From the NCBI GenBank assembly GCA_038496445.1, contig JALMLS010000447.1:204358-268357 (forward strand): a stretch of 64,000 nucleotides of DNA, in the 5' to 3' direction. A program made the position numbers and the translations under genes. Source of the DNA: Trichosphaerium sp. ATCC 40318 (lineage: Eukaryota > Discosea > Flabellinia > Trichosidae). Shown here piece by piece: positions 13,028-25,322 of the stretch (the first letter of the stretch is position 1; every line of letters begins with the position of its first letter). Under the pieces are notes generated by a model. The model saw only the letters and a list, made by a program, of their open reading frames with translations, was not told where the DNA came from and searched no databases.

Positions 13028-14860
13028 ATGACTTCAAGAGTTACATTACTGGCATTGTTTATGTTTATTTATATCTCTAACAGTATGTGCGCAGTTGTTT
13101 CGAGATGTTTTTGGCAAAATACAACATACACGCTCCATAATGATACAGACAACGATTCATGCGAAATGGGTAATGTTTCTATGAGAAAGGACCTTTATTT
13201 TCCCCACTTATTTATTTTCTCGTAGGATTTAACCCTCTTGTACTTGACAGTATTATGGAAGCATCTGTAATGACTTTATTTCCTGTACGAGAGCACAAAT
13301 TTTAATCCTTTTATTTTATCTCCAAATCATGTGTTTGTTGTTAAAAAGGTTGAATAGCGATTACGTTTGAATATCACCACTTCAAACAGGACTGATTACT
13401 TTTGGTATGATAACTCACTTGTCAATACCATCGCTATGCATCTATTGGATGCATATAGAGGAAGCCCTATTAATGATACCAACTGTCCTACACTCCATAG
13501 AGGCGTACAATGTTTTTTCGCAAAATAATTTGTTGACGTTTTTTAATCTTTTGATAGTTCATACAAAATAGTTGTATTTCAGATCATTTCGTTTGTGAAG
13601 CTCCCTCTATCAACGTTCAATCAGTAACAACACCTTGTGTAAAACCACCAGATAACGTATCTTGTGATCACTACAACACCTCCGTCTCAGGTATTGAAAA
13701 CAAAAAGAAATATGATATTCTCCTTATTTTTTACAAACAATTTCCAGGTAATTGCTACAACCCTATTCTTTTGACTTATACATGGCCTGAAGCTCAAGGT
13801 ACTCTTGCGTTTTATTAAATACTCATCAATTACAATAATAATATGTTATCAATAGCACATTGTTTACAACAAGGAGGACACCTTGTAACAATCAACAACA
13901 ACGCAGAGCTCAATTTCGTTGGCAGTATAGTACCACTTGGTGTAACGCTAACACGTCAAGCATGGATAGGATTGGCAAGCGGATACAGAGATCACCTTGA
14001 CTTTCAATGGGTGCCTTAGTTTGTTTTCTTATTTAGCGAGTAACACTGAATGCAATCAGGCAGTAACAAATGAACCACGTGATTTTGGACAAGAATTTAA
14101 CGTATCCCCTTGGCGTGAAACTGACCCAGGAAGAGATGATAAAGAAAGTTGTGTACTAATACTCCAATACGAGGGAACATTATCATGGCATGATATAATA
14201 TGCGATTCAGCGCATTACTTTATATGTGAGATCGAATCAGCAGCTCCTCCAACACGTATGTGATTAAACATTAATATTTTATGAGTTATACTTACATCCA
14301 CACCAACAGATTCTCCAACAAAAGGTATTCAAGATAACTTTAATAATGCCGTAATATCGGTTCATCTTCATGGTGTTGTGAGGTGTTAGTTACTAACTTG
14401 TTGTTAGATTTTATACCAACTGATAGTGTTGTTGTACTTGACTTTGATGTTTCTATTGATGGTACAAGCGTATTTCATTATTTAGTGACTAACAGACTTC
14501 AAAGGCGAAGCAAGGTTCAATAACACAATAATTCAGCTGAGCAAAAGCCAAACAGTATTTGAAGTGAGCGGTTGTATACTTGGTCCATTTAACATTGATG
14601 CAACATCAATTGATGTACACTACAATTTACTCATTTTAGCATAACGTGGGTTGTAGGAAGCTTCAATACAGATATCGCAGAGTAAAGGATGTGAAGAGGT
14701 TACACCAATGGTTCTTTTGGATGGAACTCAATGTGATGAGCAAACAAGATCAACAACATCAGCTTTAAGTATATTCACAGTGAGGGTTTTCAAGTGTAGC
14801 ACTCAAACACTCAGCGTGTGTATTGTATTAATTCTTTTCATGCTACTCTTGATATTGTGA
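13028..14860 (+). CDS. CTL-2: C-type-lectin-like surface protein
   Basis: Exon 1 is 13028-13169 (MTSRVTLLALFMFIYISNS signal peptide). The following exons give LVLDSIMEASVMTLFP, LRLNITTSN..DYFWYDNSL, FVCEAP, TWPEAQ, LQQGGHLVTI, WIGLASGYR and SWHDIICD. Then come short PPT stalk residues, IPTDSVVVLDFDVSIDG, ARFNNTIIQLSKS and the terminal exon ending CIVLILFMLLLIL plus TGA at 14858-14860. I found no frame break. The sugar-site tripeptide reads DPG. A near-identical copy (CTL-3) lies in inverted orientation across the transposon, and the 3' flank to ~15303 is shared with CTL-4. Confidence 0.82.
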
Positions 14861-15440
14861 ATTGAAAACACGTGTTAATATTAATATCTCAATCAAACAC
14901 TTCTTTTCTAATCAACGAACATTACTTCCTTGCGCTTGCTTTTTAGCAAAGCGTTGTCACCTTTGTAAAGGTATATAATGAAACTCACATAGTTCTTCTT
15001 TGTCAGTGTAGCTTCTTTGTCTCCACGCAATCACAAGATAATAAACGTATTACAGGAGACAAAAGGGTTGAAATATAATCACATCACTCATTCTACAAAC
15101 TACGGACAAATTGAACTTAAAAAACGCTTGTTTCTATCTCTATCAAAGCGCACTAAACGCTTTTAGCATGCCAAAGCTCAAACCTTATCGATAGGCCTAT
15201 TCAAACCATCAACAAATACAATTCTTGTACTTTGGGTAAGGATTTTACGAGATGTTTATATATCTTGATAGCTGACAAAGCAGGTACAGATATTATCTGT
15301 CTCATTCAAGGTTTACTATTATTTCCTATAAAGTGAGTTCTTAACACTTTTAGCAGCTCTAGCAAGAATTGACGCCTTTATTGTTTGGTTGACATCTGTA
15401 CCTTAACTCGCCAACCTTCCTTAGGTCTCAAACGTCCATA
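14861..15440. repeat. Conserved CTL 3'-flank and spacer module (inverted copy at 20732-21438)
   Basis: The stretch 14870-15303 matches the reverse complement of about 21000-21420, downstream of CTL-4. Landmarks include GCATGCTAAAAGCG-like and ATCGATAGGCCTATTC sequences. At 15330-15373 lies a separate conserved block (AAGTGAGTTCTTAACACTTT.. through AGAATTGAC), also found at 20732-20793 (minus) and 34376-34431. No coding frame is kept, so this is a duplicated intergenic unit. Confidence 0.7.
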
Positions 15441-18400
15441 AGACAGTTTTACGCATTAAATTAATAAGATACGTATGTATTTTACTGGAATATAAATACC
15501 TCAAGAACCGTGATAGTAACTTTGTCAACTTTTTTTGTCAATATTTACAATGTTGTCAACTTTGTTACAAAATGCTGTAAAAATTATTTTCAGCACGCAC
15601 AGCCAGAAACAACGTATTTGAGTTGAAAATACAGAGTGATGCCCGATTTAGAAAAAACACGTGTTGGGTTTTTTTTTTGCTTTAAATGTACCATGTGGTT
15701 TTACACGTATCTCACATGGTATGTACTACTACACCTTAAACAGTACATAGTGATGCATTTTGCAAATTTTTAACCCGTTTAAGGTTTTTATTTCACAACA
15801 GCAGCATATTGTACTGTAAGAGAGTTTTTGCGCGTAGAAAAGCATAGTGTAGGTACTTGCGAGATGGTTTACTTTATTATCTTTTGATTTTGCCCCATAC
15901 TTTTTTACAATTGGTGAAATATGTCTACAGTGCTTCTAACATACCATGAGATATCAATAGTTACTTTTTTGTAACATGGGAGGTAAGTATAACAAAAATC
16001 TGTAAACAACTTCAAGAAGTGTATACACAGCCTTGAACATTGTGTTATGAGCGTTTGAAAGATCCTACATCACTTAACAAGCCATACTTACTATTTGTGT
16101 TTGATGTTGGACGCTAATGAGCCACCATTACGGCCAGCAATACCATCAATAGGTAACGTCAAGCTGCTTGCATGGAACCAAGGAAACAACCCTGTTTTTT
16201 ATTGTTCAAAAGAGAAAAAGTGGGCTCGACAATATAGTCACATACGCCATGCAAACACACACAAAGGGATTACATGGTATTACCGTTGCAAAAGACGCAG
16301 GATTTGTACAGCTAAGTTACAGATTGTCTCAAGAGCTGGTAAAGACGCTGAACATGCTCAAGTGTTGGATATCAGACAAACAGAAGGTACTATAAACAAC
16401 AACAGTTTAATTGAAGTTTAAAATAACCAAAATTGTTAGGGCATTCTCTACAGTGCCTCCCTATTCCCATTCATAAATTAAAACTTGGAACTGGCGCAAA
16501 AACTAGCATTAAAAAAGATCTGGCACGCAAAATACCAAAACGAAGTGTGGTACGAAAAATGACATCAGCATCTATCACTAATTGTTTTTATGTACTAGTA
16601 TAAAGCTTTTTTACAAGATGAATCTAAAGATCCTCTTAATGGCTATGAGGTTCCTAACGCTAATAACATGGCATACCTGGCGCGTAGAGTGCACCACGAA
16701 AAGGATATGCACCATGAGGTATTGGTTTTTTATTATGCTTGGATTAACATGCCCACAGGTTTACTCAAACATTTGGATGATGTACCCCGAATCATCTAGA
16801 ATTGTTCAAGCCACAAATGATGTAATATCATTTGTCGAGCCAGATTGTGACAAAAAAATACGCAACCTTGATACCAGTGTCCTCTTTGTTGATGGCACCT
16901 TTGGCATTGTGGATATTAACGCTCAAGTACGTGTAGTAAAAGTAAACAAGATTTTTTAGCTCATATATTTTACTTTAGGTTTTGTTTTTTTGGGTAAAGG
17001 CTGTTGGTGAACACTACACCAAAGGAACTTGTATTAGCTTCGCCATTATGAAGAATAAAACACTGGCAGAGTATGAATATGCGTTTATGCACCTATAGAG
17101 TGTATGTGGTGCTCCTTTTGAGCGTTTGATGACTGACGGAGAGACAAACATGAAAAGAGGTACTTTTTTTGCCAACATTTGTTTTACAACTAGTAATATT
17201 TGTTTAGCCGCTACAAATGTACTGGGACCCTTAAAAATAGCCCAGTGTATTTACCATATAGCAGAAGCTCATAGACGAAGGCGAGCAAGGCTAGGATTGA
17301 AAAAAGAAGGGCGTGAAGAAGAGAATAGATGGTGTAAGCTTGTTTCTTCTGAGCTGATATACGAAAAAAATGAGAAAGCATTCTATCGTAAATGGCACGC
17401 CTTTAAAAAAGAAGTGATTGAGAAGAGCGATGACTGCAAACAATTTATTAAATACTTAGCTAATACTTACATTGAGGTTGCAAACGAAATAACCGAGTAC
17501 ACTACATAATTCATACCACAACCTTTTTCTTATTTTTTCCTTACTTTTCGTTTTAAACTTTTTTTTTTACTAGCTCTCCTCCATCTACTTGGGCTCTTTG
17601 GACTGTTAAGAATACACCTTGGGAGCACTGTCGAACGAATAATATCAGTGAGGGCAACAACTGCGATGTCAAGAATGTGTTAACATTTGAGGGTACTACT
17701 AAGCGAGCTTGTGATGTTGTGTTTTCTTCTCTGGCAAACTATGCAAAGTGCAGCTTAAAGGATGGCATGCATACAGTAGAAGGAATACCTGTTGGCACTC
17801 CCAAAGCTGTCACAGAGAAGAGGCGCAAAGAGCAAGCTGAGAAAATCAGAAAGCGGTGCATGTGCTAATGCTACATTAATTTTTGCTTATAATGTTGTTT
17901 AGTGAAACGGCTTAATACTCTGCTGCTAAAATTAAAAGCACAACAAAAAGCTGCAAGAGAAGCTAAAGAAGCTAAAAGAATCCAAAAAGAAAAAAAACAA
18001 CGCCTTCAACATAACCAACGCCTTACAGTGCCATTAAAGGTTAGAATCTTGGGTAAATTTAAGCTATTAACTTTGCTCATAGCTTCGAAAGAATAAAACA
18101 ATCATAATCAAAAAAAAATCAATGAAAAAATACCTTGCTACCAAACTTTAATAAACTTCATTTCCTCCTCTATTGTGGCGTTTACTTGTGGCTGATGAGA
18201 CGCCTGTAGTATATATATAAACGGTGAAGTTCTTGGTTTGTTTTTAAATAGCTTAGTTGTGGTTCAGGGCTTCATTTCTACCAACTACTTACTGATTTTT
18301 TGGTCAACTTTCTGTCAACTTTTTGTGTCAGCAATTATTACTGTAGGTATTTCATGAAACGTAATATTAAAGGTCTTTCAACCTAAGCAATATATATGTG

Positions 18401-18540
18401 CTTCGCAGGATATGCTTTGTTAATAATAAAAAAACAGCTGAAGAGGTTGAGAACAGGTTCACAGAAAGTTGACAAAAAAAAATTGACAGAAGTTGACATA
18501 TTACCTGTCACCTCAAGAACACTATGTGAAAAGACGAAAA
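15441..18540 (+). mobile_element. Decayed MULE-type DNA transposon
   Basis: The interval between the two inverted CTL blocks carries a MULE transposase (next entry). Near each edge is a cluster of GTCAACTTT-like words: 15524 and 15555 on the left; 18303 and 18314, then in reverse orientation 18465-18497, on the right. The phrase CCTCAAGAAC also recurs at both sides in opposite orientation (15499 and, reversed, ~18524). These look like degenerate subterminal or terminal inverted repeats. Exact termini and the 9-11 bp target duplication typical of MULEs could not be fixed by eye. Confidence 0.65.
16095..18096 (+). pseudogene. FLYWCH/MULE transposase, inactivated
   Basis: The first exon (16095-16386) has FLYWCH-like zinc-finger residues: FYCSKEKK, an aromatic W, then TWYYRCKRR..C and a trailing H. 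Downstream comes NGYEVPNANNMAYLARRVHH (~16640-16710). The MULE catalytic core begins LFVDGTFGIVDI (~16885-16920) and continues HYTKGTCISFAIMKN to LMTDGETNMK (~17130-17152). An in-frame TAG at 17096-17098 interrupts the core; TAG is used as an ordinary stop elsewhere here, so this is a true break. Later segments (FTTSNICLAATNVLGP; TNNISEGNN at ~17637; a Lys-rich coiled coil at 17902-18096) match MULE C-termini. Autonomous transposition is unlikely from this copy. Confidence 0.8.
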
Positions 18541-18618
18541 CAAGCAAACACCAAGTGTTCGTGCACAGTTGATAAGAAAGAAGTAGTTTGATTTTAACAC
18601 GTGTTTTCTTATTCAATT
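18541..18618. repeat. Right-hand CTL flank abutting the transposon
   Basis: Reverse complement of this stretch (AACACGTGTTAAAATCAAAC..CTTATCAA) matches the first ~60 bases after CTL-2 (AACACGTGTTAATATTAATA..CTAATCAA), then similarity stops where transposon sequence begins. This marks the end of the inverted CTL copy. Confidence 0.55.
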
Positions 18619-20446
18619 CTACAATATCAAAAGTAGCATGAAAAGAATTAATACAATACACACGCTAAGTGTTTGAGTGCTACACTTGAGAACCCTCACT
18701 GTGAGGATACTTACAGATGATGTTGTTGATCTTGTTTGCTCATCACATTGAGTTCTATCCAAAAGAACCATTGGTGTAACCTCTTCACATCCTTTACTCT
18801 GCGATATCTGTATTGAGGCTTCCTACAACCCACGTTATGCTAAAATGAGGAAATTGTAGTGTACATCAATTGATGTTGCATCAATGTTAAATGGACCAAG
18901 TATACAACCGCTCACTTCAAATACTGTTTGGCTTTTGCTCAGCTGAATTATTGTGTTATTGAACCTTGCTTCGCCTTTGAAGTATATTAGATAAACTGGA
19001 ATTAAATCAACAACAGTACCATCAATAGAAACATCAAAATCAAGTACAACAACACTATCAGTTGGTATAAAACCTAACAACATTGTTAGTAACTAACACC
19101 GTGAAGCTAGAACTGATACTAGGTCATTAAAAAGTTTTCTTGAAATACTTGTTGTTGGAGAATTTGTTGGTGTGGATGTATGTAAGTATAACTCATAAAA
19201 TATTAATGTTTAATTACATACGTGTTGGAGGAGCTGCTGATTCGATCTCACATATAAAGTAACGTGCCGAATCGCATGTTGTATCATGCCATGATAATCC
19301 TTCGTATTGGAGTATTAGTACACAACTTTCTGTAGCATCTCTTCCTGGGTCAGTTTCATGCCAAGGGGATACGTTAAATTCTTGTCCAAAATCACGTGGT
19401 TCATTTGTTACTGCCTGATTGCATTCAGTGTTAATCAACAAACGCTAAATAAGAAAACAAACTAAGGCACCCATTGAAAGTCAAGGTGATCTCTGTATCC
19501 GCTTGCCAATCCTATCCATGCTTGACCACGTGTTAGCGTTACACTAAGTGGTACTATACTGCCAACGAAATTGAGCTCTGCGTTGCTGTTGATTGTTACA
19601 AGGTGTCCTCCTTGTTGTAAACAATGTGCTATTGATAACATGTTATTATTGTAATTGATGAGTATTTAATAAAACGCAAGAGTACCTTGAGCTTCAGGCC
19701 ATGTATAAACCAAAAGAATAGGGTTATAGCAATTACCTGGAATTGTTGTAAAAAATAAGGAGAATATCATCTTTCTTTTTGTTTTCAATACCTGAGACGG
19801 AGGTGTTGTAGTGATCACAAGATACGTTATCTGGTGGCTTTACACAAGGCGTTGTTACTGATTGAACGTTGATAGAGGGAGCTTCACAAACGAAATGATC
19901 TGATGTACAACTATTTTGAATGAACTATCAAAAAGATTAAAAAACGTCAACAAATTATTTTGCGAAAAAACATTGTACGCCTCTATGGAGTGTAGGACAG
20001 TTGGTATCATCAATGGCGCTTCCTCTATATGCATCCAATAGATGCATAGCGATGGTATTGACAAGCGAGTTATCATACCAAAAGTAATCAGTCCTGTTTG
20101 AAGTGGTGATATTCAAACGTAATCGCTATTCGACCTTTTAATACATACACGTGATTTGGAGATAAAAAAAAGATTAAAAATTTGTGCTCCTCTCGTACGG
20201 GAAATAGAGTCATTACAGACGCTTCCATAATACTCTCAAGTACAAGAGGATTGAATCCTAACCGAGTAAATAAACTATTTGGGAAAATACACTCGGTCTC
20301 ATACCCATTTCGCACGAATCATTGTCAGGATCATTATGGAGCGTGTATGTTGTATTTTGCCAATAACATCTCGAAACAACTGCGCACGTACTGTTGGAGA
20401 TGTAAATAAACATAAATAATGCCAGTAATGTAACTCTTGAAGTCAT
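18619..20446 (-). CDS. CTL-3: C-type-lectin-like surface protein, inverted twin of CTL-2
   Basis: Start ATG at 20446 (MTSRVTLLALFMFIYISNS), stop TAG at 18619-18621 (..CIVLILFMLLLIL). Exon order and intron sequences follow CTL-2 with scattered differences such as YWQN for FWQN and HETDPG for RETDPG. Compared with CTL-2, residues were gained in the exon around 18980 (a longer stretch after SIDG) and one codon was lost near 19300. The landmarks WIGLASGYR, DPG, WHDTTCD and FICEIE are present. The terminal exon is intact, so both twins appear functional. The two genes point tail-to-tail toward the transposon. Confidence 0.82.
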
Positions 20447-21438
20447 ACTCGAAGCTTGTTTTGAAAGTCAAGTATTTGGTATCTTTTAAAAAAATGTGAT
20501 CGGAAAGTTCTCAAATTGTGTACCTTGTTTGTTGGCCTTCAAAAACTCACGTAGCGAGTGTCTTTGTAATCTTAAGGCGTTGCTTAACTTATCGTAGTTT
20601 TATCACGTGATTTCTAAATTTGTTATCTTTGGTCTTGCATCATTGCCATGGGCAAATTACATTTCAATCATTGAACAGGAGCATCTAATAGTATAAGTTA
20701 CATACCCATACATTGTCATACAAATAGTTCGCACCATTTGATAGAAGTGTCAATTCTTGGTAGAGCTGCTAAAAGTGCTAAGAACTAACTTTCTAAAATA
20801 ATACTAAAACCTTGATTGAATTAGCAAAAAAAACGTTCCAAATTCGCACCAACTCCGCAGCTACGCTTGCTAGTAAACTCAACCAAATGCTAACTACTCT
20901 CCTATATGCGAAATACCGATTTAGACGCAAAGAAACTATCCGCATAATGTTACATTTTTCCACAAGTTGCTTTTCGGCCCAGTTATGCAACGAATGAGAC
21001 AGATAATATCTGTTCCTGCTTTGTCAGCTATCAAGATATCTAAACATCTCGTAAAATCCTTAGCCAAAGTACAAGAATTGTATTTGTTGATGGTTTGAAT
21101 AGGCCTATCGATAAGGTTTGAGCCTTGGCATGCTAAAAGCGTTTAGGACGCTTTGATAGAGATAGAAGAAAGCGTTTTTTTAAGTTCAATTTGTCCGCAG
21201 TTTGTAGAATGAGTGATGTGATTATATTTCAACCCTTTTGTCTCCTGTCATACGGTTTATTATCTTATGATTGCGTGGAGACAAAAGAAGCTAGACTGAC
21301 ACAGAAGAACTATGTGAGTTTCATTATATACCTTTAAAAAGGTGACAACGATTTTCTAATAAAAAAGGAAGAGTAATGTTCGTTGATTAGAAAAGAAGTG
21401 TTTGATTGAGATATTAATATTAACACGTGTTTTCAATT
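20447..21438. other. CTL-3 upstream region plus CTL-4 downstream region
   Basis: 20500-20735 is the reversed equivalent of the CTL-2 upstream region. 20732-20793 is the conserved intergenic block. 20800-20998 is unique spacer. 21000-21438 is the reversed equivalent of the CTL-2 3' flank. So a complete intergenic unit between tandem CTL genes is preserved here. No genes seen. Confidence 0.6.
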
Positions 21439-23268
21439 CTACAATATCAAAAGTAGCATGAGAAGAATTAATACAATACACACGCTAAGTGTTTGAGTGC
21501 TACACTTGAGAACCCTCACTGTGAGGATGCTTAAAATTGATGTTGCTGATCTTGTTTGCTCATCACATTGAGTTCCATCCAAAAGAACCATTGGTGTAAC
21601 TTCTTCACATTCTTTACTCTGCAATATCTGTATTGAAGCTTCCTAAGGTACATGTGATTAAGTTAGAGTGGATATCGTTGTTTACTTCAATTGATGTTGC
21701 ATCAATGTTAAATGGACCAACTATACAACCGCTCACGTTAAATATAGTATTGCCTTTGCTCAGCTGAATTATTGTGTTATTGAACCTTGCTTCACCTTTG
21801 AACTCTGTTACTAAATAATGAAATACAAATTGTACCATCAATAGAAACATCAAAATCAAGTACAACAACACTATCAGTTGGTATAAAATCTAACAACATT
21901 CCAACCTTAGTAAACATCTTTCAAAGACAATACCTGTTGTTGGTGTATCAGATGGTGCGGCTGTTGGCACTGATGTTGGCAAAACTGAAATGAACAATAT
22001 TGTTATATCTTTGTTAAGTTCTAACAATATCCTTACCTGTAGGTGCTGCTATCGTTGTAGGTACTGTTGGTGGGTCTATCTCACATATAAAGAGTTCTGT
22101 TCTGTCACAAGTAATATCACCCCACAATACCCCTGCAGTATAATTGCGCATGAATACACAATTTTCTTTGCTGTCGTTTCCAGGCTCATTTTCCTGCCAA
22201 GGTACTACAAAAAACTCTCTTCCAAAATCAAGTGGTTCATTCGTTACTGCCTTTGTATGTGTTAATTGATAGTAGGGTTAAGACCTATTAGTACCCATTG
22301 AAAGTCAAGGTGAGTTCTGTATCCACTTGTCAATCCAATCATTGCAGTATAACCTCGATCTACACTTTCTAGAGGTAAAATAGTTCCAATGAACTTATAC
22401 TCCTCATCGCTGTTGATTGTAACAAGATATCCGCCTTGTTGCAAACAATGACCTATTTGATACCGTTATTGATATCTACTTTTTCGGTAGTACCTTGGGC
22501 TTCAGGCCATGTGTAACGCATTTCAAAAGGATTATAGCAATGATCTATATTAAATCAACAAATAACGGAGAACGAAACAAGTTTTTAACTGAATACCTGA
22601 GCTCATATGCTCACAAGATATATTTTGTGATATATCTATGCAAGGTTTTGATACTGGTATAGTATCACTGGAGGGTGCTTCACAAACGAAATGATCTGAG
22701 GAGCAATTACCGTTTTGTATGATCTACCACAAAATAGGTGATTTAATACTGTTTGCAAAACCTATTGTACGCACGCCTCCCTGAAGTGTAGGGCAATTAC
22801 TGTCGTTTATAACACTTCCTTGATATGCTACACCCATAGCAATGTTATTGACAAGCGAGTTATCATACCAAAAGTAATCAATACTGTTTGAAGTGGTAAT
22901 ATTCAAACGTAATCGCTAATCAACCTTTTAAACAAAACACGTGATTTGGAGATAAAAAAACATAAAAAAAACCCACGTGATTCTTTCATCGGTTAGTTTT
23001 GTGGACGTACGGGAAATAAAGTCATTACAGATGCTTCCATAATACTGTCTAGTACAAGAGGATTGAATCCTAACCAAGGAAAATGTAATTATTACGGTAA
23101 ATAAGGCTATTCAGTTTGGCAGTTACCCATTTCGCATGAATCGTTGTCTGTATCATTATGGAGCGTGTATGTTGTATTTTCCCAAGTACACCTTGAAATA
23201 ACTGCGCACGTGCCCATAGTTATGTAAACATATAAAGCGAGTGCAGACAGAGCATTACTTGAGGTCAT
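21439..23268 (-). CDS. CTL-4: C-type-lectin-like surface protein
   Basis: ATG at 23268 (MTSSNALSALALYVYITMG), stop TAG at 21439-21441. Lectin landmarks: TWPEAQ at ~22495, LQQGGYLVTI, MIGLTSGYR (Met replaces Trp of WIGL), PWQENEPGNDSKENC and WGDITCD. Two short Pro/Thr/Ser stalk exons follow (VLPTSVPTAAP; around 21940-22050). The membrane-proximal module reads ARFNNTIIQLSKGNTIFNVSGC. The anchor is LILLMLLLIL. The sugar-site tripeptide is EPG. The 3' half is almost identical to CTL-2/CTL-3 while the lectin part is diverged, which suggests gene conversion or unequal exchange within the family. Confidence 0.8.
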
Positions 23269-23699
23269 ACGAGCTTTTGATGTCAGGCGTATGTAAAAAA
23301 TGTGATTGGTTTTGTTATATTTAAGACGACTACCGCATGCGTCAATCTTCAAACATGTACCATCGAGGACCTTTTTCTATGTACTTGACACTCAAATTGG
23401 CTGTTTCGTTTCAATACCAGAATTTATTGTCACGTGCTAACAAATGTATCGCAAACCATCTAAAATTGGTCTTATCACAAGTGAACATCTTATCCACTTT
23501 GCTTTTAACCACGTGATGACTTGTCATTCCAACATGCATTCTCCTGATGAGTCTTCGTTTACTATTTCCAAAATTAATTGATAAATAGTGAAGATTTTTT
23601 CAACTGACTGTTCTTGGCGCCTGCAAGAATCTAGCGTGTAGTAACATTTAAACATGCGGTATAGTTTAGTGGTTTTGAAAAGTTTATTAAGACACGTGA
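23269..23699. other. Intergenic with several CACGTG sites
   Basis: Carries CACGTG near 23436, 23512 and 23694. No gene recognised. Confidence 0.4.
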
Positions 23700-24836
23700 T
23701 CAAACACGATCAATCTTACATGCTTCTTCACAAGTAATTTGAGTGCCATCATAGTAAAACTCAACGCAATTCTCCATCAAATATGGTATACACTCATTTG
23801 TTACCAGACCACAGGAATTTACCATAATACATTCAGCTTTCGTCAAAGTCTTAATACCTTCATCAGTAACAAGTGAACATTCGCTCAAATCGATTACTTT
23901 AACACCTTTTAAGCCAACAGCTCTCACTCCAACATCAGTGATGGCTGTGCAACCTGAAACATAAAGAATGCTAATACCTGCAAGAGCTATGAGTGAAGCA
24001 TCTGTTATAGAAGTCTGACAAAGAACTGCAGAATAGCAACCTCTAAGTGCTTTGACACCTTCATCTGTTACACGAGTACAACTGTTAATATTGATCGTAT
24101 GTACACCTGCCAATGCCTTTAGGCATTCATCTGTTACAGGTAAGCGTCTTAAATTAACAGTATGAACACCAGAAAGCGTAAAAAGTCCTTTAGAAGTCAG
24201 ATTATTGCAACACGTGAGGTCTATTGTTTTCACTCCTTTAAGTGCTTCAAGACCCTCATCTGTGATAGCTGCACCGGCAAGATAGATAGTATGGACTCCT
24301 TTTAATGCTTTAATACCTGTATCAGTGATAGACTCGCAATTCTCAAGCAGTATAGTATGGACACCTTGAAGTGCTATCAACGACTTATCGGATATCTTAG
24401 TTGCTGATAAATCGATTGTATGGATCCTTCTCTTGTTGTTTGAAACAAGTGACAACACCCCAGTATCAGTTATCTCAGAGTGCGACAAACCAATGGCATG
24501 TATGTTGCTGAGCTCTGCCACACATTCATCTGTGATATTAGGAGTATAAGAAGCATCAACGTCTCGTACATTAGCCAAAGATTTAAAGTCCGAAACTGTC
24601 AAATCGTTCATTTGAGATAAAATGATTTTTGTGTTTTTGAGAAGCGGATTGCCGTCTAGTAGTTTTAATGCGCTCCTTGAGCGTATACGTATTTCACCAT
24701 AGCCAATACGGTGCCTAACGATGGTCGATAAGGCTTTACAAGTTTGAGCGGCTGTATAACGCAATTTGATATTGCCAACGCGTATAATAAGCGTTAGCAT
24801 ATCTATTGGTAGGTCCAGAATACATTGTGGACGCAA
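23700..24836 (-). CDS. F-box-like / leucine-rich-repeat protein
   Basis: Single-exon protein of 378 residues. The N-terminus (LDLPIDMLTLIIR..YTAAQTCKALSTIV) has the LP..L..I and hydrophobic pattern of an F-box. From about residue 70 there are roughly eleven LRRs of ~23-25 residues with the consensus GVHTIxLxxCxxITDEGLKALK, the cysteine-containing type used by SCF substrate receptors. It is the only long uninterrupted ORF on the minus strand here. Probable role: substrate-recognition subunit of an SCF ubiquitin ligase (family inference; target unknown). It sits between CTL-4 and CTL-5, all on the same strand. Confidence 0.8.
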   Translation of the reverse strand: MRPQCILDLPIDMLTLIIRVGNIKLRYTAAQTCKALSTIVRHRIGYGEIRIRSRSALKLLDGNPLLKNTKIILSQMNDLTVSDFKSLANVRDVDASYTPNITDECVAELSNIHAIGLSHSEITDTGVLSLVSNNKRRIHTIDLSATKISDKSLIALQGVHTILLENCESITDTGIKALKGVHTIYLAGAAITDEGLEALKGVKTIDLTCCNNLTSKGLFTLSGVHTVNLRRLPVTDECLKALAGVHTININSCTRVTDEGVKALRGCYSAVLCQTSITDASLIALAGISILYVSGCTAITDVGVRAVGLKGVKVIDLSECSLVTDEGIKTLTKAECIMVNSCGLVTNECIPYLMENCVEFYYDGTQITCEEACKIDRV

Positions 24837-25322
24837 GTCGCTACAGCTGAGTTAAATGATGTAGAAAAACCCTTAATTTGCTTTTGTACCTCATGCTGGC
24901 GGTGGAAATCGAATGTAAGCGCTTTGTTGTGTCTGTTCGTTGATTAAAAGACATTACTGTGGCCGACTTACATCGTTTCGGAGAAAACGAGCTAAAAAGG
25001 GAATGTCGTTAATCTTTTTTATCTATAGTCTGGGTCAACCCTACAAGGATACACAAGCATGTTCACACATTAACCGAACGATCAATACTCCCTTAGGGGG
25101 TCTGGAAAACGTGCAATCAAAATCTGTTTTTCTGAAAATTAATACAGATCGATTGATACTAACGCTTGCACTCACCTATTTGAAACTCAGATTGGTTGAT
25201 TCGTGGCGGAAGTAATACTATTATTATTGTCACATGCCAACCAATGTAACAAACCGTCTAATAGTGGTACTATCTTAACATCAACTTGAAAGAAACTAGC
25301 AAATGACTTTTGAAATTTAATG
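24837..25322. other. Intergenic, nothing recognised
   Basis: Upstream of the LRR gene and downstream of CTL-5. Only weak open frames. Confidence 0.4.
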
